Shown here piece after piece: positions 6,456 through 15,805 of a stretch of DNA of 29,512 nucleotides. The translations under genes and the position numbers were made by a program. The stretch spans positions 1 through 29,512 of the forward strand of contig CALLKE010000234.1 in assembly GCA_938008555.1 (NCBI GenBank), written 5' to 3'. Numbering within the stretch: the first letter of the stretch is position 1; the number at the start of each line of letters is the position of its first letter. Source of the DNA: an uncultured Pedobacter sp. (GTDB taxonomy: Bacteria; Bacteroidota; Bacteroidia; Sphingobacteriales; Sphingobacteriaceae). The notes beneath the pieces were generated by a model. The model worked only from the letters and a program-made list of their open reading frames with translations, had not been told where the DNA came from and ran no database searches.

Positions 6456-8864
6456 ATGAAACGAACCATTTCAAAAGTAGCAGTACTGGGCTCGGGGATT
6501 ATGGGATCCCGTATTGCCTGCCATTTCGCCAACATTGGTGTTGAAGTACTGCTACTTGACATTGCCCCTAAAGAATCATCCGATGAACAGTCTAAAGGTG
6601 GAACTCTCGCACTAACGAGCAAAGCGGTACGGAATCACATTGTGAACGCAGCATTAGAAACAGCTGTTAAATCGAATCCCTCACCCATCTTCAGCAAGAA
6701 AGCACTTCATAAAATTACAACAGGAAACTTTGAAGATAATATGCCTGATATCGCATCTTGCGACTGGGTAATCGAGGTGGTAGTTGAAAAATTGGATATC
6801 AAAAAAGCGATTTATGAACAGGTAGAAAAATTTCGCAAGCCTGGAACATTAGTTACTTCTAATACGTCAGGAATCCCTATTCATTTAATGGCTGAAGGTA
6901 GAAGCGATGATTTTAAAACTCATTTCTGTGGAAGCCATTTTTTTAATCCGCCGCGCTACTTGCGTTTATTAGAAATCATCCCAATACCACAAACTAAGCC
7001 TGAAGTAGTTGCATTTTTAATGCATTATGGTGACAAATTTTTAGGCAAGACTACTGTTTTGTGTAAAGATACACCTGCATTTATTGCCAATCGGATTGGT
7101 GTTTACTCAATGATGGCCTTACTTCACCTCGTACAGAAAATGGATTTAACCATTGAAGAGGTAGACAAATATACAGGGCCAGCTTTAGGTAGACCTAAAT
7201 CAGCCACTTTTCGTACTTCCGACATCGTAGGCCTTGATACGATGATTAATGTGGCTGGAGGCTTGTATGCGAATCTACCTAATGACAAAGCTCATGAGCT
7301 ATTTACACTACCTGGTTACGTAAAAAAGATGCAGGAAAACAAATGGCTGGGAGATAAAACAAATCAGGGATTCTACAAAAAAGTACGTACCGAGAATGGT
7401 AAAAGTGAGATTCTTGTTCTCGATTTAAAAACACTGGAATATCGGCCACAACAAAAAATAAAATCAGCTACTCTAGAAACCACAAAAACGATTGAGAATC
7501 TTTCCGATCGTATGAAATTCTTCGCAAAAGCGACTGATAAAGTGGGAGAATTTTTCCGGACGTCGTTCTTTGGCTTATTCGAATATGTATCGGACCGTAT
7601 CCCCGAAATATCGGATGAACTATATCGGATTGATGATGCTTTGCGTGCAGGCTTCGGTTGGGAGCTAGGTCCTTTTGAGGTATGGGATGCTTTGGGCGTG
7701 AAAGAAGCTATGGATGGCATGCAAAAATATGGCAATAAAGCTGCACCATGGGTACAAGCTATGCTAGATGCTGGTCATCAATCATTTTATAAAGTAGAAA
7801 ATGGGGTTAAAAAATATTATGACATCCCCACAAAAACATATAAACCTATTCCTGGTACCGACTCCCTTATTATTCTAGAAAACATCCGCCCTACAAAAAC
7901 CATATGGAAAAACACCGGAACCACCATCACCGATCTGGGTGATGGTGTTATTAACCTAGAGTTTCACACCAAGATGAATACTATCGGCGGGGAAATCATC
8001 CAAGGGATTAATAAAGCCATTGATTTGGCTGAAAAAGATTATCGCGCACTGGTGATTGGAAACGACGGTGCCAATTTTTCGGCTGGTGCCAATATTGGAA
8101 TGATCTTTATGGCTGCTGTTGAACAAGAGTGGGATGAAATTAACTTAGCTATCAAAGCTTTCCAAAATACGATGATGCGCATACGCTATTCATCCATCCC
8201 TGTAGTAGCAGCTCCTCATAATTTGACTTTGGGTGGTGGTTGCGAGCTATGCTTACATGCAGATCATGTTCAAACCAATGCTGAAACTTACATGGGATTA
8301 GTTGAATTTGGAGTGGGACTAATTCCTGGTGGCGGTGGGACAAAAGAATTTACACTACGCATCTCAGATGAATTGCGCGAAGGACAAATTGAGCAAAATA
8401 CACTGAGAGACCGTTTTTTAACAATTGCAACAGCAAAAGTATCTACCTCTGGGGAAGAAGCACAAGAATTAGGCTATTTGCAGAAAAACAAATATAGCTT
8501 GAGCATGAATCGAAGTCGCTTAATTGCTGACGCAAAAGCAAAAGCCATCGAACTAGTAGAAGCAGGTTATACTACTCCTGTTCGACGGAAAGATATCCGC
8601 GTATTAGGCAAGAGTGGATTGGGGATTGTATATGTTGGCGCGAATACGATGCTTGCAGGAAACTACATCTCGGAACATGACCAGAAGATCTCACAAAAAT
8701 TGGGTTACGTTATGTGTGGAGGCGAGTTATCAGCACCTACTTTGGTGAGTGAGCAATATCTCCTTGATCTGGAGCGTGAGGTATTTTTATCGCTTTGCGG
8801 TGAGCGTAAAACACAAGAGCGGATCCAATCTATTTTAACGAAAGGAAAACCACTGCGTAATTAG
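6456..8864 (+). CDS. fadN: 3-hydroxyacyl-CoA dehydrogenase / enoyl-CoA hydratase, FadN type
   Basis: This 802-aa bifunctional enzyme carries out the hydration and NAD-dependent oxidation steps of fatty-acid beta-oxidation in the cytoplasm. The dehydrogenase half comes first: Rossmann motif GSGIMG at residues 12-17, catalytic-His region GSHFFNPPRYLRLLEI near 158-173, and a NRIG motif, with the 3HCDH C-terminal domain following. The crotonase half follows: oxyanion-hole segment NFSAGANIG near 534-542, Glu597 in GGGCE, and Glu617 in GLVEFGVGLIPGGGG. This dehydrogenase-then-hydratase order is that of Bacillus FadN, the reverse of Escherichia coli FadB. Genes fadA and fadE follow in the order of the B. 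subtilis fadNAE operon. The 181-bp gap to fadA is long for an operon and holds a strong palindrome. Confidence 0.94.
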   Translation: MKRTISKVAVLGSGIMGSRIACHFANIGVEVLLLDIAPKESSDEQSKGGTLALTSKAVRNHIVNAALETAVKSNPSPIFSKKALHKITTGNFEDNMPDIASCDWVIEVVVEKLDIKKAIYEQVEKFRKPGTLVTSNTSGIPIHLMAEGRSDDFKTHFCGSHFFNPPRYLRLLEIIPIPQTKPEVVAFLMHYGDKFLGKTTVLCKDTPAFIANRIGVYSMMALLHLVQKMDLTIEEVDKYTGPALGRPKSATFRTSDIVGLDTMINVAGGLYANLPNDKAHELFTLPGYVKKMQENKWLGDKTNQGFYKKVRTENGKSEILVLDLKTLEYRPQQKIKSATLETTKTIENLSDRMKFFAKATDKVGEFFRTSFFGLFEYVSDRIPEISDELYRIDDALRAGFGWELGPFEVWDALGVKEAMDGMQKYGNKAAPWVQAMLDAGHQSFYKVENGVKKYYDIPTKTYKPIPGTDSLIILENIRPTKTIWKNTGTTITDLGDGVINLEFHTKMNTIGGEIIQGINKAIDLAEKDYRALVIGNDGANFSAGANIGMIFMAAVEQEWDEINLAIKAFQNTMMRIRYSSIPVVAAPHNLTLGGGCELCLHADHVQTNAETYMGLVEFGVGLIPGGGGTKEFTLRISDELREGQIEQNTLRDRFLTIATAKVSTSGEEAQELGYLQKNKYSLSMNRSRLIADAKAKAIELVEAGYTTPVRRKDIRVLGKSGLGIVYVGANTMLAGNYISEHDQKISQKLGYVMCGGELSAPTLVSEQYLLDLEREVFLSLCGERKTQERIQSILTKGKPLRN

Positions 8865-8998
8865 TTGAACATTTTGGATTAATTACTGAGTTTTATTTAA
8901 ACAGAAAGATGGGCTGAATTACTGGATACTATTAGTTACAAAAAGTGGACCACCATCTTCAAAAACAATTAAGAACCAAAAGAATCACAAAACTAACC

Positions 8999-9027
8999 AC
9001 AGTGTATTGCAATACGCAATACACTGT
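8999..9027. promoter_or_regulatory. 29-bp palindrome upstream of fadA, operator or mRNA hairpin
   Basis: The arms acagtgtattgc (8999-9010) and gcaatacactgt (9016-9027) are perfect 12-bp inverted copies around the spacer aatac, ending 18 bp before the fadA ATG. No T-run follows, so a terminator is unlikely. A regulator operator (MarR or TetR type) or a stem-loop at the 5' end of a processed fadA-fadE message are the two readings. The 181-bp intergenic space would allow a second promoter here. Confidence 0.6.
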
Positions 9028-9045
9028 ACTCAATACTAAACTAAC

Positions 9046-10296
9046 ATGGAAGCATACATTGTAGCGGGCTACCGTACCGCAGTTGGAAAGGCACCACGAG
9101 GTGTATTTCGCTTTACTCGTGCAGATGATCTAGCAGCCGAGGTTGTCAAACATTTAGTAGCATCAGTTCCTAATTTAGAAAAAGAACAAATTGATGATGT
9201 GATTGTCGGCAACGCCACGCCAGAAGCAGAGCAAGGCTTAAACATTGCTCGAATGATTTCTTTAATGGGATTGAACACCGATAAAGTACCTGGCGTAACT
9301 GTCAATCGCTACTGTGCATCAGGATTAGAGACTATTGCTACTGCAGTAGCTAAAATACGTGCTGGAATGGCTGATTGCATTATCGCTGGAGGAGTGGAGG
9401 TCATGTCCGGGATGCCTTTTGGTGGATGGAAAATTGTCCCAAATCTAGATGTTGCTAAAAGTCACCCAGATTGGTACTGGGGGATGGGTCTCACTGCCGA
9501 AGCGGTGGCTAAAGAATATGCCGTTAGTCGCGAAGACCAAGATGAATTTTCTTTCAACTCACACCAAAAAGCGATTAAAGCAATACAAAACGGGGCTTTT
9601 AAGGATGGTATTGTACCGATCACAGTAAAAGAAACATACCTGGAAGAGCCTATAGAACAGTTACAAAGTGTACATGCACATGATGGCTTTGCAGCACCCA
9701 AAAGGCAAATTAATACGTCTCAACCCTTAAAAAAGAAAATACGTGAATATGTCGTTGATACCGATGAAGGACCACGTGCTGACACTACATTAGAAAGGCT
9801 TGCTAAACTAAAGCCCGTTTTCGCTGAAGGGGGTTGCATAACGGCCGGAAATTCATCCCAAACTTCAGATGGTGCAGCTTTCGTTTTAGTAGTTTCAGAA
9901 AGCATGCTAAAAAAATTGAACGTGCAGCCTATTGCTCGTTTAGTAAGCTATGGCGTGGTAGGCGTTCCTCCACGAATTATGGGTATTGGCCCCATTGATG
10001 CTATCCCTTTGGCTTTGAAAAAAGCAAATCTAAAAAAGGACGACCTAAGTATAATTGAACTTAACGAAGCATTTGCGTCACAATCGTTGGCCGTGATTAG
10101 AACATTAGATCTAAATCCGGAAGTCGTTAATCCACATGGGGGAGCTATTGCATTAGGCCATCCACTAGGTTGCACAGGAACCAAACTAACCGTACAAGTA
10201 ATGAATGAATTACGGAAGCGTAAAAAGAAATATGGCATGGTAACTATGTGCGTTGGCACAGGACAAGGTGCAGCTGGAATTTTTGAGATGATGTAA
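9046..10296 (+). CDS. fadA: Acetyl-CoA acyltransferase (3-ketoacyl-CoA thiolase)
   Basis: This 416-aa thiolase performs the last beta-oxidation step, cleaving 3-ketoacyl-CoA with CoA to acetyl-CoA and a shortened acyl-CoA. The N-terminal thiolase domain holds the nucleophile Cys90 in NRYCASGLETI. The C-terminal domain has NEAFASQ, His372 in GGAIALGHPLGCTG, and Cys402 in MCVGTGQGAA, so the full Cys-His-Cys catalytic set is present. Length is normal for the FadA family. It lies between fadN and fadE on the same strand, 56 bp ahead of fadE. Biosynthetic acetyl-CoA acetyltransferases share these motifs, but the context favours degradation. Confidence 0.93.
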   Translation: MEAYIVAGYRTAVGKAPRGVFRFTRADDLAAEVVKHLVASVPNLEKEQIDDVIVGNATPEAEQGLNIARMISLMGLNTDKVPGVTVNRYCASGLETIATAVAKIRAGMADCIIAGGVEVMSGMPFGGWKIVPNLDVAKSHPDWYWGMGLTAEAVAKEYAVSREDQDEFSFNSHQKAIKAIQNGAFKDGIVPITVKETYLEEPIEQLQSVHAHDGFAAPKRQINTSQPLKKKIREYVVDTDEGPRADTTLERLAKLKPVFAEGGCITAGNSSQTSDGAAFVLVVSESMLKKLNVQPIARLVSYGVVGVPPRIMGIGPIDAIPLALKKANLKKDDLSIIELNEAFASQSLAVIRTLDLNPEVVNPHGGAIALGHPLGCTGTKLTVQVMNELRKRKKKYGMVTMCVGTGQGAAGIFEMM

Positions 10297-10352
10297 CAGA
10301 TATTTTTAAACTCAAAAACCCGTGTCGATTATACACGAACAAAATCACCAAA

Positions 10353-12161
10353 ATGGAAACACTCGTAGAAAAACCACAAACAATGAGCAAAATAATTAAA
10401 GGAGGGGAGTTTATCATTTGCGAAACTTCTTGCGATGATATTTTCATTCCCGAAGAGTTTGACGAAGAGCAACTCATGATCAAAAAAACCTGTGAAGATT
10501 TTTTAGAAAGTGAAGTTTTTCCAAATCTAGACCGCATCGATCAACAGGAAGAGGGCTTAATGCCACATTTAATGGAGAGAGCTGGAGAGTTGGGTTTACT
10601 AGCTGTTTCTATTCCTGAGGAATACAGTGGTTTTGGTAAAAACTTTAATACATCCATGTTAGTAGCTGATGTAATTGGTGCTGGTCACTCATTTGCAGTT
10701 GCTTTATCGGCGCACACGGGAATCGGTACTTTGCCCATTTTGTACTATGGGAATGAATCCCAGAAAGCCAAGTATGTTCCCAAGTTGGGATCAGGTGAGT
10801 GGAAAGCATCCTATTGCCTAACTGAACCTAATTCAGGATCTGATGCTAACTCTGGTGTAACGAAAGCCAAATTAAACGCTAAGGGAACCCACTATCTGAT
10901 CACCGGTCAAAAGATGTGGATTACGAATGGTGGTTTTGCAGATGTTTTTATTGTATTTGCCAAAATTGACAACGATAAAAATCTAAGTGCATTCATTGTA
11001 GAAAAAGATTTTGGTGGCATTACAATGAATCCCGAAGAACATAAAATGGGCATCAAGGGGTCTTCTACCCGCCAAGTATTTTTTAATGACTGCCCTGTTC
11101 CATTAGAAAACTTACTATCAGAGCGAGAAAATGGATTTAAAATAGCTGTCAATATCCTCAATATTGGTCGCATCAAATTAGGATCTGCCGCTATTGGATC
11201 CTCCAGAAAAGTGCTTGATCAAGCTATCAAATATGCAAATGAACGTATTCAATTTGGCCTACCAATCTCTAAGTTTGGTGCTATCCGATACAAACTAGCC
11301 GAAATGGCCACGCGCAATTTTGCATTGGAAAGTGCAGCCTATCGTGCCGGCCAAAATATTGATGATGCTTATGAAGCACTAATTGCAACGGGAATGGATC
11401 CCTCAAAAGCAAAATTAAAATCAACTGAAGAGTTTGCTGTAGAATGTGCTATCCTCAAAGTATGGGGCTCTGAAATGTTAGATTATATCGTGGATGAAGG
11501 CGTTCAGATTTATGGAGGCATGGGATACTCTGCAGAAGCGCCCATGGATCGTGCATATCGCGACAGCAGAATCAATAGAATATTTGAAGGCACCAATGAG
11601 ATTAATCGTATGCTCATTGTAGATATGCTATTAAAACGTGCCTTGAAAGGAGAGCTTGATTTGATGACACCCGCACAAGCTGTTGCTGGAGAGCTTATGT
11701 CGATCCCTGATTTTGGTGAAGAAAACGACACACTTTTCTCAACCGAGAAAAAAGCACTGAAAAATCTTAAGAAAGCGGGATTGATGATCGCAGGATCGGC
11801 AGTTCAGAAATTAATGATGACTTTATCCAAAGAGCAAGAAATTCTAATGAATATCGCCGATATCATAGGCTATGTATATGTTACAGAATCAATCTTGTTG
11901 CGCGTAGAGAAATTAGTAAAACAACGAGGCGAAGATGCATGTAAAGGTCAAATAGATATGATGCATATTTATTTGTACGAAGCAATAGACCATGTGGCCC
12001 TGGCTGGTAAAGAAGCATTAAACTCATTTGCCGAAGGAGATGAGCTAAGTATGATGTTAGTTGGGCTACGTCGATTTACCAAAACAAATCCCTTCAACAT
12101 CAAAGATGCGCGTCAACGTGTAGCCAAACAGTTGATAGACGCAAACAAATATTGTTTTTAG
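10353..12161 (+). CDS. fadE: Acyl-CoA dehydrogenase, FadE type
   Basis: This 602-aa FAD enzyme oxidises acyl-CoA to trans-2-enoyl-CoA, probably passing electrons to ETF, whose genes are not in this window. The N-terminal helical domain is followed by the FAD/substrate region YCLTEPNSGSDANSG and KMWITNGG, the middle beta domain, and the C-terminal domain with QIYGGMGYS. The catalytic base is Glu412 in IFEGTNEINR. An extra C-terminal helical region of about 170 residues after the catalytic loop matches the long form found in B. subtilis FadE (about 594 aa) and mitochondrial VLCAD. The ATG at 10353 is used; a later in-frame Met (residue 11) is possible. The gene closes the cluster and is followed by a strong terminator. 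Confidence 0.93.
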   Translation: METLVEKPQTMSKIIKGGEFIICETSCDDIFIPEEFDEEQLMIKKTCEDFLESEVFPNLDRIDQQEEGLMPHLMERAGELGLLAVSIPEEYSGFGKNFNTSMLVADVIGAGHSFAVALSAHTGIGTLPILYYGNESQKAKYVPKLGSGEWKASYCLTEPNSGSDANSGVTKAKLNAKGTHYLITGQKMWITNGGFADVFIVFAKIDNDKNLSAFIVEKDFGGITMNPEEHKMGIKGSSTRQVFFNDCPVPLENLLSERENGFKIAVNILNIGRIKLGSAAIGSSRKVLDQAIKYANERIQFGLPISKFGAIRYKLAEMATRNFALESAAYRAGQNIDDAYEALIATGMDPSKAKLKSTEEFAVECAILKVWGSEMLDYIVDEGVQIYGGMGYSAEAPMDRAYRDSRINRIFEGTNEINRMLIVDMLLKRALKGELDLMTPAQAVAGELMSIPDFGEENDTLFSTEKKALKNLKKAGLMIAGSAVQKLMMTLSKEQEILMNIADIIGYVYVTESILLRVEKLVKQRGEDACKGQIDMMHIYLYEAIDHVALAGKEALNSFAEGDELSMMLVGLRRFTKTNPFNIKDARQRVAKQLIDANKYCF

Positions 12162-12234
12162 CGTTCCTATCCATACAGCAAAACAATTAATCTATAGTAG
12201 AGGTTGCCTGGAGAGCATTTAAAGACAGAATATC

Positions 12235-12289
12235 TCTAATCAATTAAAAAAAGTGGATCAAGTTGATCCACTTTTTTTAATTGATTAGA
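12235..12289. terminator. Bidirectional rho-independent terminator
   Basis: A perfect inverted repeat with 27-bp arms (12235-12261 and 12263-12289) around one central base. The core is aagtggatcaa and its complement, flanked by an A-run on one side and ctttttttaa on the other, so it reads as an intrinsic terminator on both strands. It lies between the converging fadE (+) and glutaryl-CoA dehydrogenase-type gene (-), and can serve both. Confidence 0.92.
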
Positions 12290-12401
12290 TTTCTCGAGCA
12301 TCAGTTAAAACGACTCGTTTCTAAGAGGAAAAAGACAACAATAGCGCAAGGCCTCACCCAAGCTGTGATTTTAGCTACCACAGAAACCATAAAAGTACCC
12401 A

Positions 12402-13613
12402 TTATTTAAACGCATTCAGGCCCGTCACATCCATTCCTGTTATCAGTAGATGTATATCATGAGTCCCCTCATAGGTAACTACTGACTCCAGGTTCATCAT
12501 ATGACGCATAATGGGGAACTCTCCTGTAATTCCCATCCCTCCAAGCATCTGACGTGCATCACGAGCAATGGTTAATGCTGTTTCCACACTATTCCGCTTT
12601 GCCATCGAAATTTGAGCAGGTGTAGCTTTATTTTCATTTCGAAGTACGCCCAATCGCCAAACCAACAACTGCCCTTTCGTGATTTCAGTAATCATCTCGG
12701 CCAATTTTTTTTGCTGTAGCTGGAATCCTCCGATCGGCCGATCAAACTGAATACGTTCTTTAGAATAACGTAAAGCCGTAGCGTAACAATCCATTGCCGC
12801 ACCTAGAGCTCCCCATGCAATACCATAGCGTGCCTGATTCAAACAACCTAAAGGCCCTTTTATCCCTTTTATATTGGGGAAAACATTTTCTTTTGGAATT
12901 TTCACATGATCAAACACGAGCTCTCCAGTAGCCGATGCTCGTAAGCTCCATTTACCATGTGTTTCTGGAGTAGTAAAGCCTTTCATCCCTCGCTCTACAA
13001 TCATCCCCCGAATATCACCTTGTTCATCTTTAGCCCATACAACAGCGATATCCGCAAAAGGAGCATTTGAGATCCAAAGCTTTGCTCCATTTAATAAATA
13101 GTGATCTCCCTTATCCTTAATGTTGCTCACCATATCACTTGGATTGGAACCAAAATCGGGTTCCGTTAGTCCGAAGCATCCCATAAGTTCTCCTGAAGCT
13201 AGCTTGGGTAAATATTTTTGTTTCTGCTCTTCAGATCCATATGCATAGATGGGATACATGACAAGTGAACCCTGCACAGATGCAGTCGATCGAATACCTG
13301 AATCGCCACGTTCAATTTCTTGCATGATTAATCCGTAGGAGATATAATCTAGTCCAGCACCACCATATTTTACGGGGATTGTTGGGCCAAATGCACCGAT
13401 ACTCCCCAGCCCTTTTATAAGTTGTTTGGGAAACTCAGCACGTTGTGCATAATCCTCAATGATGGGACTCACTTCTTTTTTTACCCACTCACGTACACTA
13501 CTACGTATCAGCTTATGTTCATCCGTTAAAAGGTCATCTACTTGATAGTAATCCGGAGCCTCATAAAGGTCTTTTTTGACAAATTTTTGATTGTTTTTTT
13601 CTGTGGTTAGCAT
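12402..13613 (-). CDS. gcdH: Acyl-CoA dehydrogenase, glutaryl-CoA dehydrogenase type
   Basis: A 403-aa flavoprotein that closely follows mitochondrial and bacterial glutaryl-CoA dehydrogenase. Shared blocks are RSTASVQGSLVMYPIYAYGS, GCFGLTEPDFGSNP, GKWSLRASATGE, CLNQARYGIAWGALGA, and the C-terminal MNLESVVTYEGTHDIH with catalytic base Glu382. The enzyme oxidises and decarboxylates glutaryl-CoA to crotonyl-CoA in lysine and tryptophan breakdown, feeding the beta-oxidation enzymes encoded opposite. Electrons should go to ETF. It lies 60 bp downstream of kdsB on the same strand, so the two may be cotranscribed although unrelated. Substrate is inferred from similarity; the decarboxylating activity cannot be proven from sequence. 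Confidence 0.87.
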   Translation of the reverse strand: MLTTEKNNQKFVKKDLYEAPDYYQVDDLLTDEHKLIRSSVREWVKKEVSPIIEDYAQRAEFPKQLIKGLGSIGAFGPTIPVKYGGAGLDYISYGLIMQEIERGDSGIRSTASVQGSLVMYPIYAYGSEEQKQKYLPKLASGELMGCFGLTEPDFGSNPSDMVSNIKDKGDHYLLNGAKLWISNAPFADIAVVWAKDEQGDIRGMIVERGMKGFTTPETHGKWSLRASATGELVFDHVKIPKENVFPNIKGIKGPLGCLNQARYGIAWGALGAAMDCYATALRYSKERIQFDRPIGGFQLQQKKLAEMITEITKGQLLVWRLGVLRNENKATPAQISMAKRNSVETALTIARDARQMLGGMGITGEFPIMRHMMNLESVVTYEGTHDIHLLITGMDVTGLNAFK

Positions 13614-13673
13614 GGCAATAAAAAATAGGTTTTACCAAAAGTAGCAAATTGAGTTGCCAAAGGATGATAAACT

Positions 13674-14426
13674 TTAGCTGATATTACGACTTATTTGTTG
13701 ACGTATTTTCTGAAGATCTTCAAGTGTATCAATTGCCTGACTTTCTTGATCTGTCATGCATGTTTGGATCTGATAGCCATTCTCAATCCAGCGTAACTGT
13801 TCTAAAGATTCGGCTTTTTCTAAATCAGACGTGGGCAGCTTAGTTAGGTCAAATAAAGTTTGTTTTCGAAAGCCATAGATACCAATATGCTTGTAATAGG
13901 TATGTTGACTAAGCCATTCTTCAATCTCCTTTCCTTTTATAAAAGGGACTGCCGCACGACTAAAATAGATCGCTTGCTGGCGAATGTTGATAACCACTTT
14001 TGGAGTGTTTGGATTACGTAGTTCTTCTATTGAATCTATCTTTTTTATCAGTGTAGCTATTTGATGGTTTGGTTGTTCAAAGCATTTACATAATAAATCT
14101 ATTTGTGCTGGATCAATAAAAGGTTCATCACCTTGAATGTTGATGTACACGTCATAATCCTGATGTGTATGTGCGATTTCTGCACAACGATCAGTCCCGC
14201 TTTGATGATTCACAGATGTCATTGCCGCATCTCCTCCAAAACCGACTACGTGATCTTGTATTCGATGATCATCTGTAGCAACAATAACGTGAGTAAGCAG
14301 CTCAGATTTCTTGCATTGCTCATATACCCGCTGGATCATACTTTTCCCCACAATATCAACCAACGGCTTTCCTGGGAGTCGGGTAGAAGCAAATCGAGCA
14401 GGGATTATTCCTAAAATATTCATCAT
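13674..14426 (-). CDS. kdsB: 3-deoxy-manno-octulosonate cytidylyltransferase (CMP-KDO synthetase)
   Basis: A 250-aa cytoplasmic enzyme that activates KDO with CTP to give CMP-KDO for the LPS inner core. The N-terminal nucleotide-binding motif IIPARFASTRLPGKPL (residues 7-22) is diagnostic. It is followed by IVATDD, the NIQGDEPFIDPAQID segment with metal- and CTP-binding acidic residues, and YFSRAAVPF. HIGIYGFRK and LEKAESLEQLRWIENGY lie near the end, as in the family. Length is normal. Two adjacent Met codons could start it; the second (14423) would remove one residue. It shows the organism makes LPS with KDO. It diverges from the permease gene across a 140-bp gap that must hold both promoters. 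Confidence 0.95.
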   Translation of the reverse strand: MMNILGIIPARFASTRLPGKPLVDIVGKSMIQRVYEQCKKSELLTHVIVATDDHRIQDHVVGFGGDAAMTSVNHQSGTDRCAEIAHTHQDYDVYINIQGDEPFIDPAQIDLLCKCFEQPNHQIATLIKKIDSIEELRNPNTPKVVINIRQQAIYFSRAAVPFIKGKEIEEWLSQHTYYKHIGIYGFRKQTLFDLTKLPTSDLEKAESLEQLRWIENGYQIQTCMTDQESQAIDTLEDLQKIRQQISRNIS

Positions 14427-14566
14427 AAACTTGTATCAAAGTACTAGCAAAGCTATCAAAAGATCAGATTTAAATATTCCAACACCGATTGCCCTGATGC
14501 TTAGCAAGCAACCAATTATACACATGAAATATGCATCTTTGTTAGCATTAAAAATGCTTTTCAACC

Positions 14567-15787
14567 TTGGATCTAGCTCTTTTCATTGCCAAACGTATCA
14601 CATTTAAATCCGAGCGTACTTTCTCTAAGCTAATTGTTCAAATAGCCATACTGGGAATTACACTGGGTTTGGCTGTTATGATTCTTTCTATTGGAATTGT
14701 AAAGGGATTTAAATCTGAGATTCGCGAAAAAATCAGAGGCTTTGCGGGTGATATCCGAATTGCAAAGCTAGATTTAAACATGTCGTACGAAACTTCACCG
14801 TTCGTTATTGATCCATTTACAGTAGAACAGATAAAAAGCTATCCAGATATTTCCTACTTACAGCCGTTTGCAACCAAGCCTGGAATTATTAAAACCCATG
14901 ATGAAGTAGAGAGTGTGATTATGAAAGGGGTGGATAAAACGTATCATGCCGACTATTTTAAGCATGTTCTTGTGGCAGGCCGAACTATCAATTTCTCCGA
15001 TAGTGTTCAGTCGCAAAAAGAAATCATGATTTCCAAGTTCACTGCAGATCAGCTAAGATTAAAACTCGGGGATGATTTGTTGATGTATTTCGTTCAGGAG
15101 CCTCTTCGAAAGCGCAAATTCACCATTGTTGGGATATTTGACCTTGGATTTGAAGAGATTGACAAAGTGTATGTTATCGGAGATATCGCACTAATCAGAC
15201 GGCTAAATAATTGGCAGGATAAGCAGGTTGGGGGATACGAGATTGGCATCAAAGACTTTGATCGCTTAGATGTAGTTGCCAATCAGGTTTATGATCGCTT
15301 AGATCTTAATATTAAATCCTATTCAGTTAAAGAATCGTTTCCCGTCATCTTTCAATGGTTATCCATGTTAGATGTCAATACGCAAGTGATACTTGTACTC
15401 ATGCTAGCAGTAGCGATTATAAACATGATTTCTGCTTTATTAATTATGATTTTAGAGCGCACCAATATGATCGGGATACTCAAAGCAATGGGAAGTTCGA
15501 ATTGGGAGGTTAGGAAAATATTTCTTTATAATGCCAGCTACCTGATTGGAATTGGTCTATTATTTGGCAATATTTTGGGCATCGGAACAGGCTTTTTACA
15601 ACAAAAAACTCACTTATTAAAGCTAGATCAGGCATCTTATTACATCTCGTTTATCCCTATTGAGTTTCATTTGACAGATATACTTTTACTGAATGTGGGT
15701 ACTTTGCTCATTTGCATCTTTGTATTATTGATTCCCTCCTTATTAATCACCAAAATATCTCCTATTCAAGCAATCACATTTAAGTAG
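14567..15787 (+). CDS. ABC transporter permease, FtsX/LolC-LolE family
   Basis: This 406-aa inner-membrane protein has the MacB/LolE layout: one N-terminal membrane helix (about residues 20-47), a large periplasmic domain (about 50-270), then three membrane helices near 275-300, 320-345 and 375-398. Between helices 2 and 3 lies the coupling segment ERTNMIGILKAMGSSNWEVRKIF, typical of FtsX-domain permeases. The likely role is extraction of lipoproteins from the inner membrane with a LolD ATPase encoded elsewhere; this is inference, since other MacB-type exporters look similar. The start is TTG at 14567. An in-frame stop at 14549 and the conserved N-terminal LALFIAKRI leave no other good choice. 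Confidence 0.85.
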   Translation: MDLALFIAKRITFKSERTFSKLIVQIAILGITLGLAVMILSIGIVKGFKSEIREKIRGFAGDIRIAKLDLNMSYETSPFVIDPFTVEQIKSYPDISYLQPFATKPGIIKTHDEVESVIMKGVDKTYHADYFKHVLVAGRTINFSDSVQSQKEIMISKFTADQLRLKLGDDLLMYFVQEPLRKRKFTIVGIFDLGFEEIDKVYVIGDIALIRRLNNWQDKQVGGYEIGIKDFDRLDVVANQVYDRLDLNIKSYSVKESFPVIFQWLSMLDVNTQVILVLMLAVAIINMISALLIMILERTNMIGILKAMGSSNWEVRKIFLYNASYLIGIGLLFGNILGIGTGFLQQKTHLLKLDQASYYISFIPIEFHLTDILLLNVGTLLICIFVLLIPSLLITKISPIQAITFK

Positions 15788-15805
15788 GCTACCTAACAGA
15801 AGCCA

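Noticed and set aside
8999..9027. Palindrome before fadA as a terminator of fadN
   Set aside because: No T-run follows on either side, and the hairpin is right before a start codon, which suits regulation better than termination.
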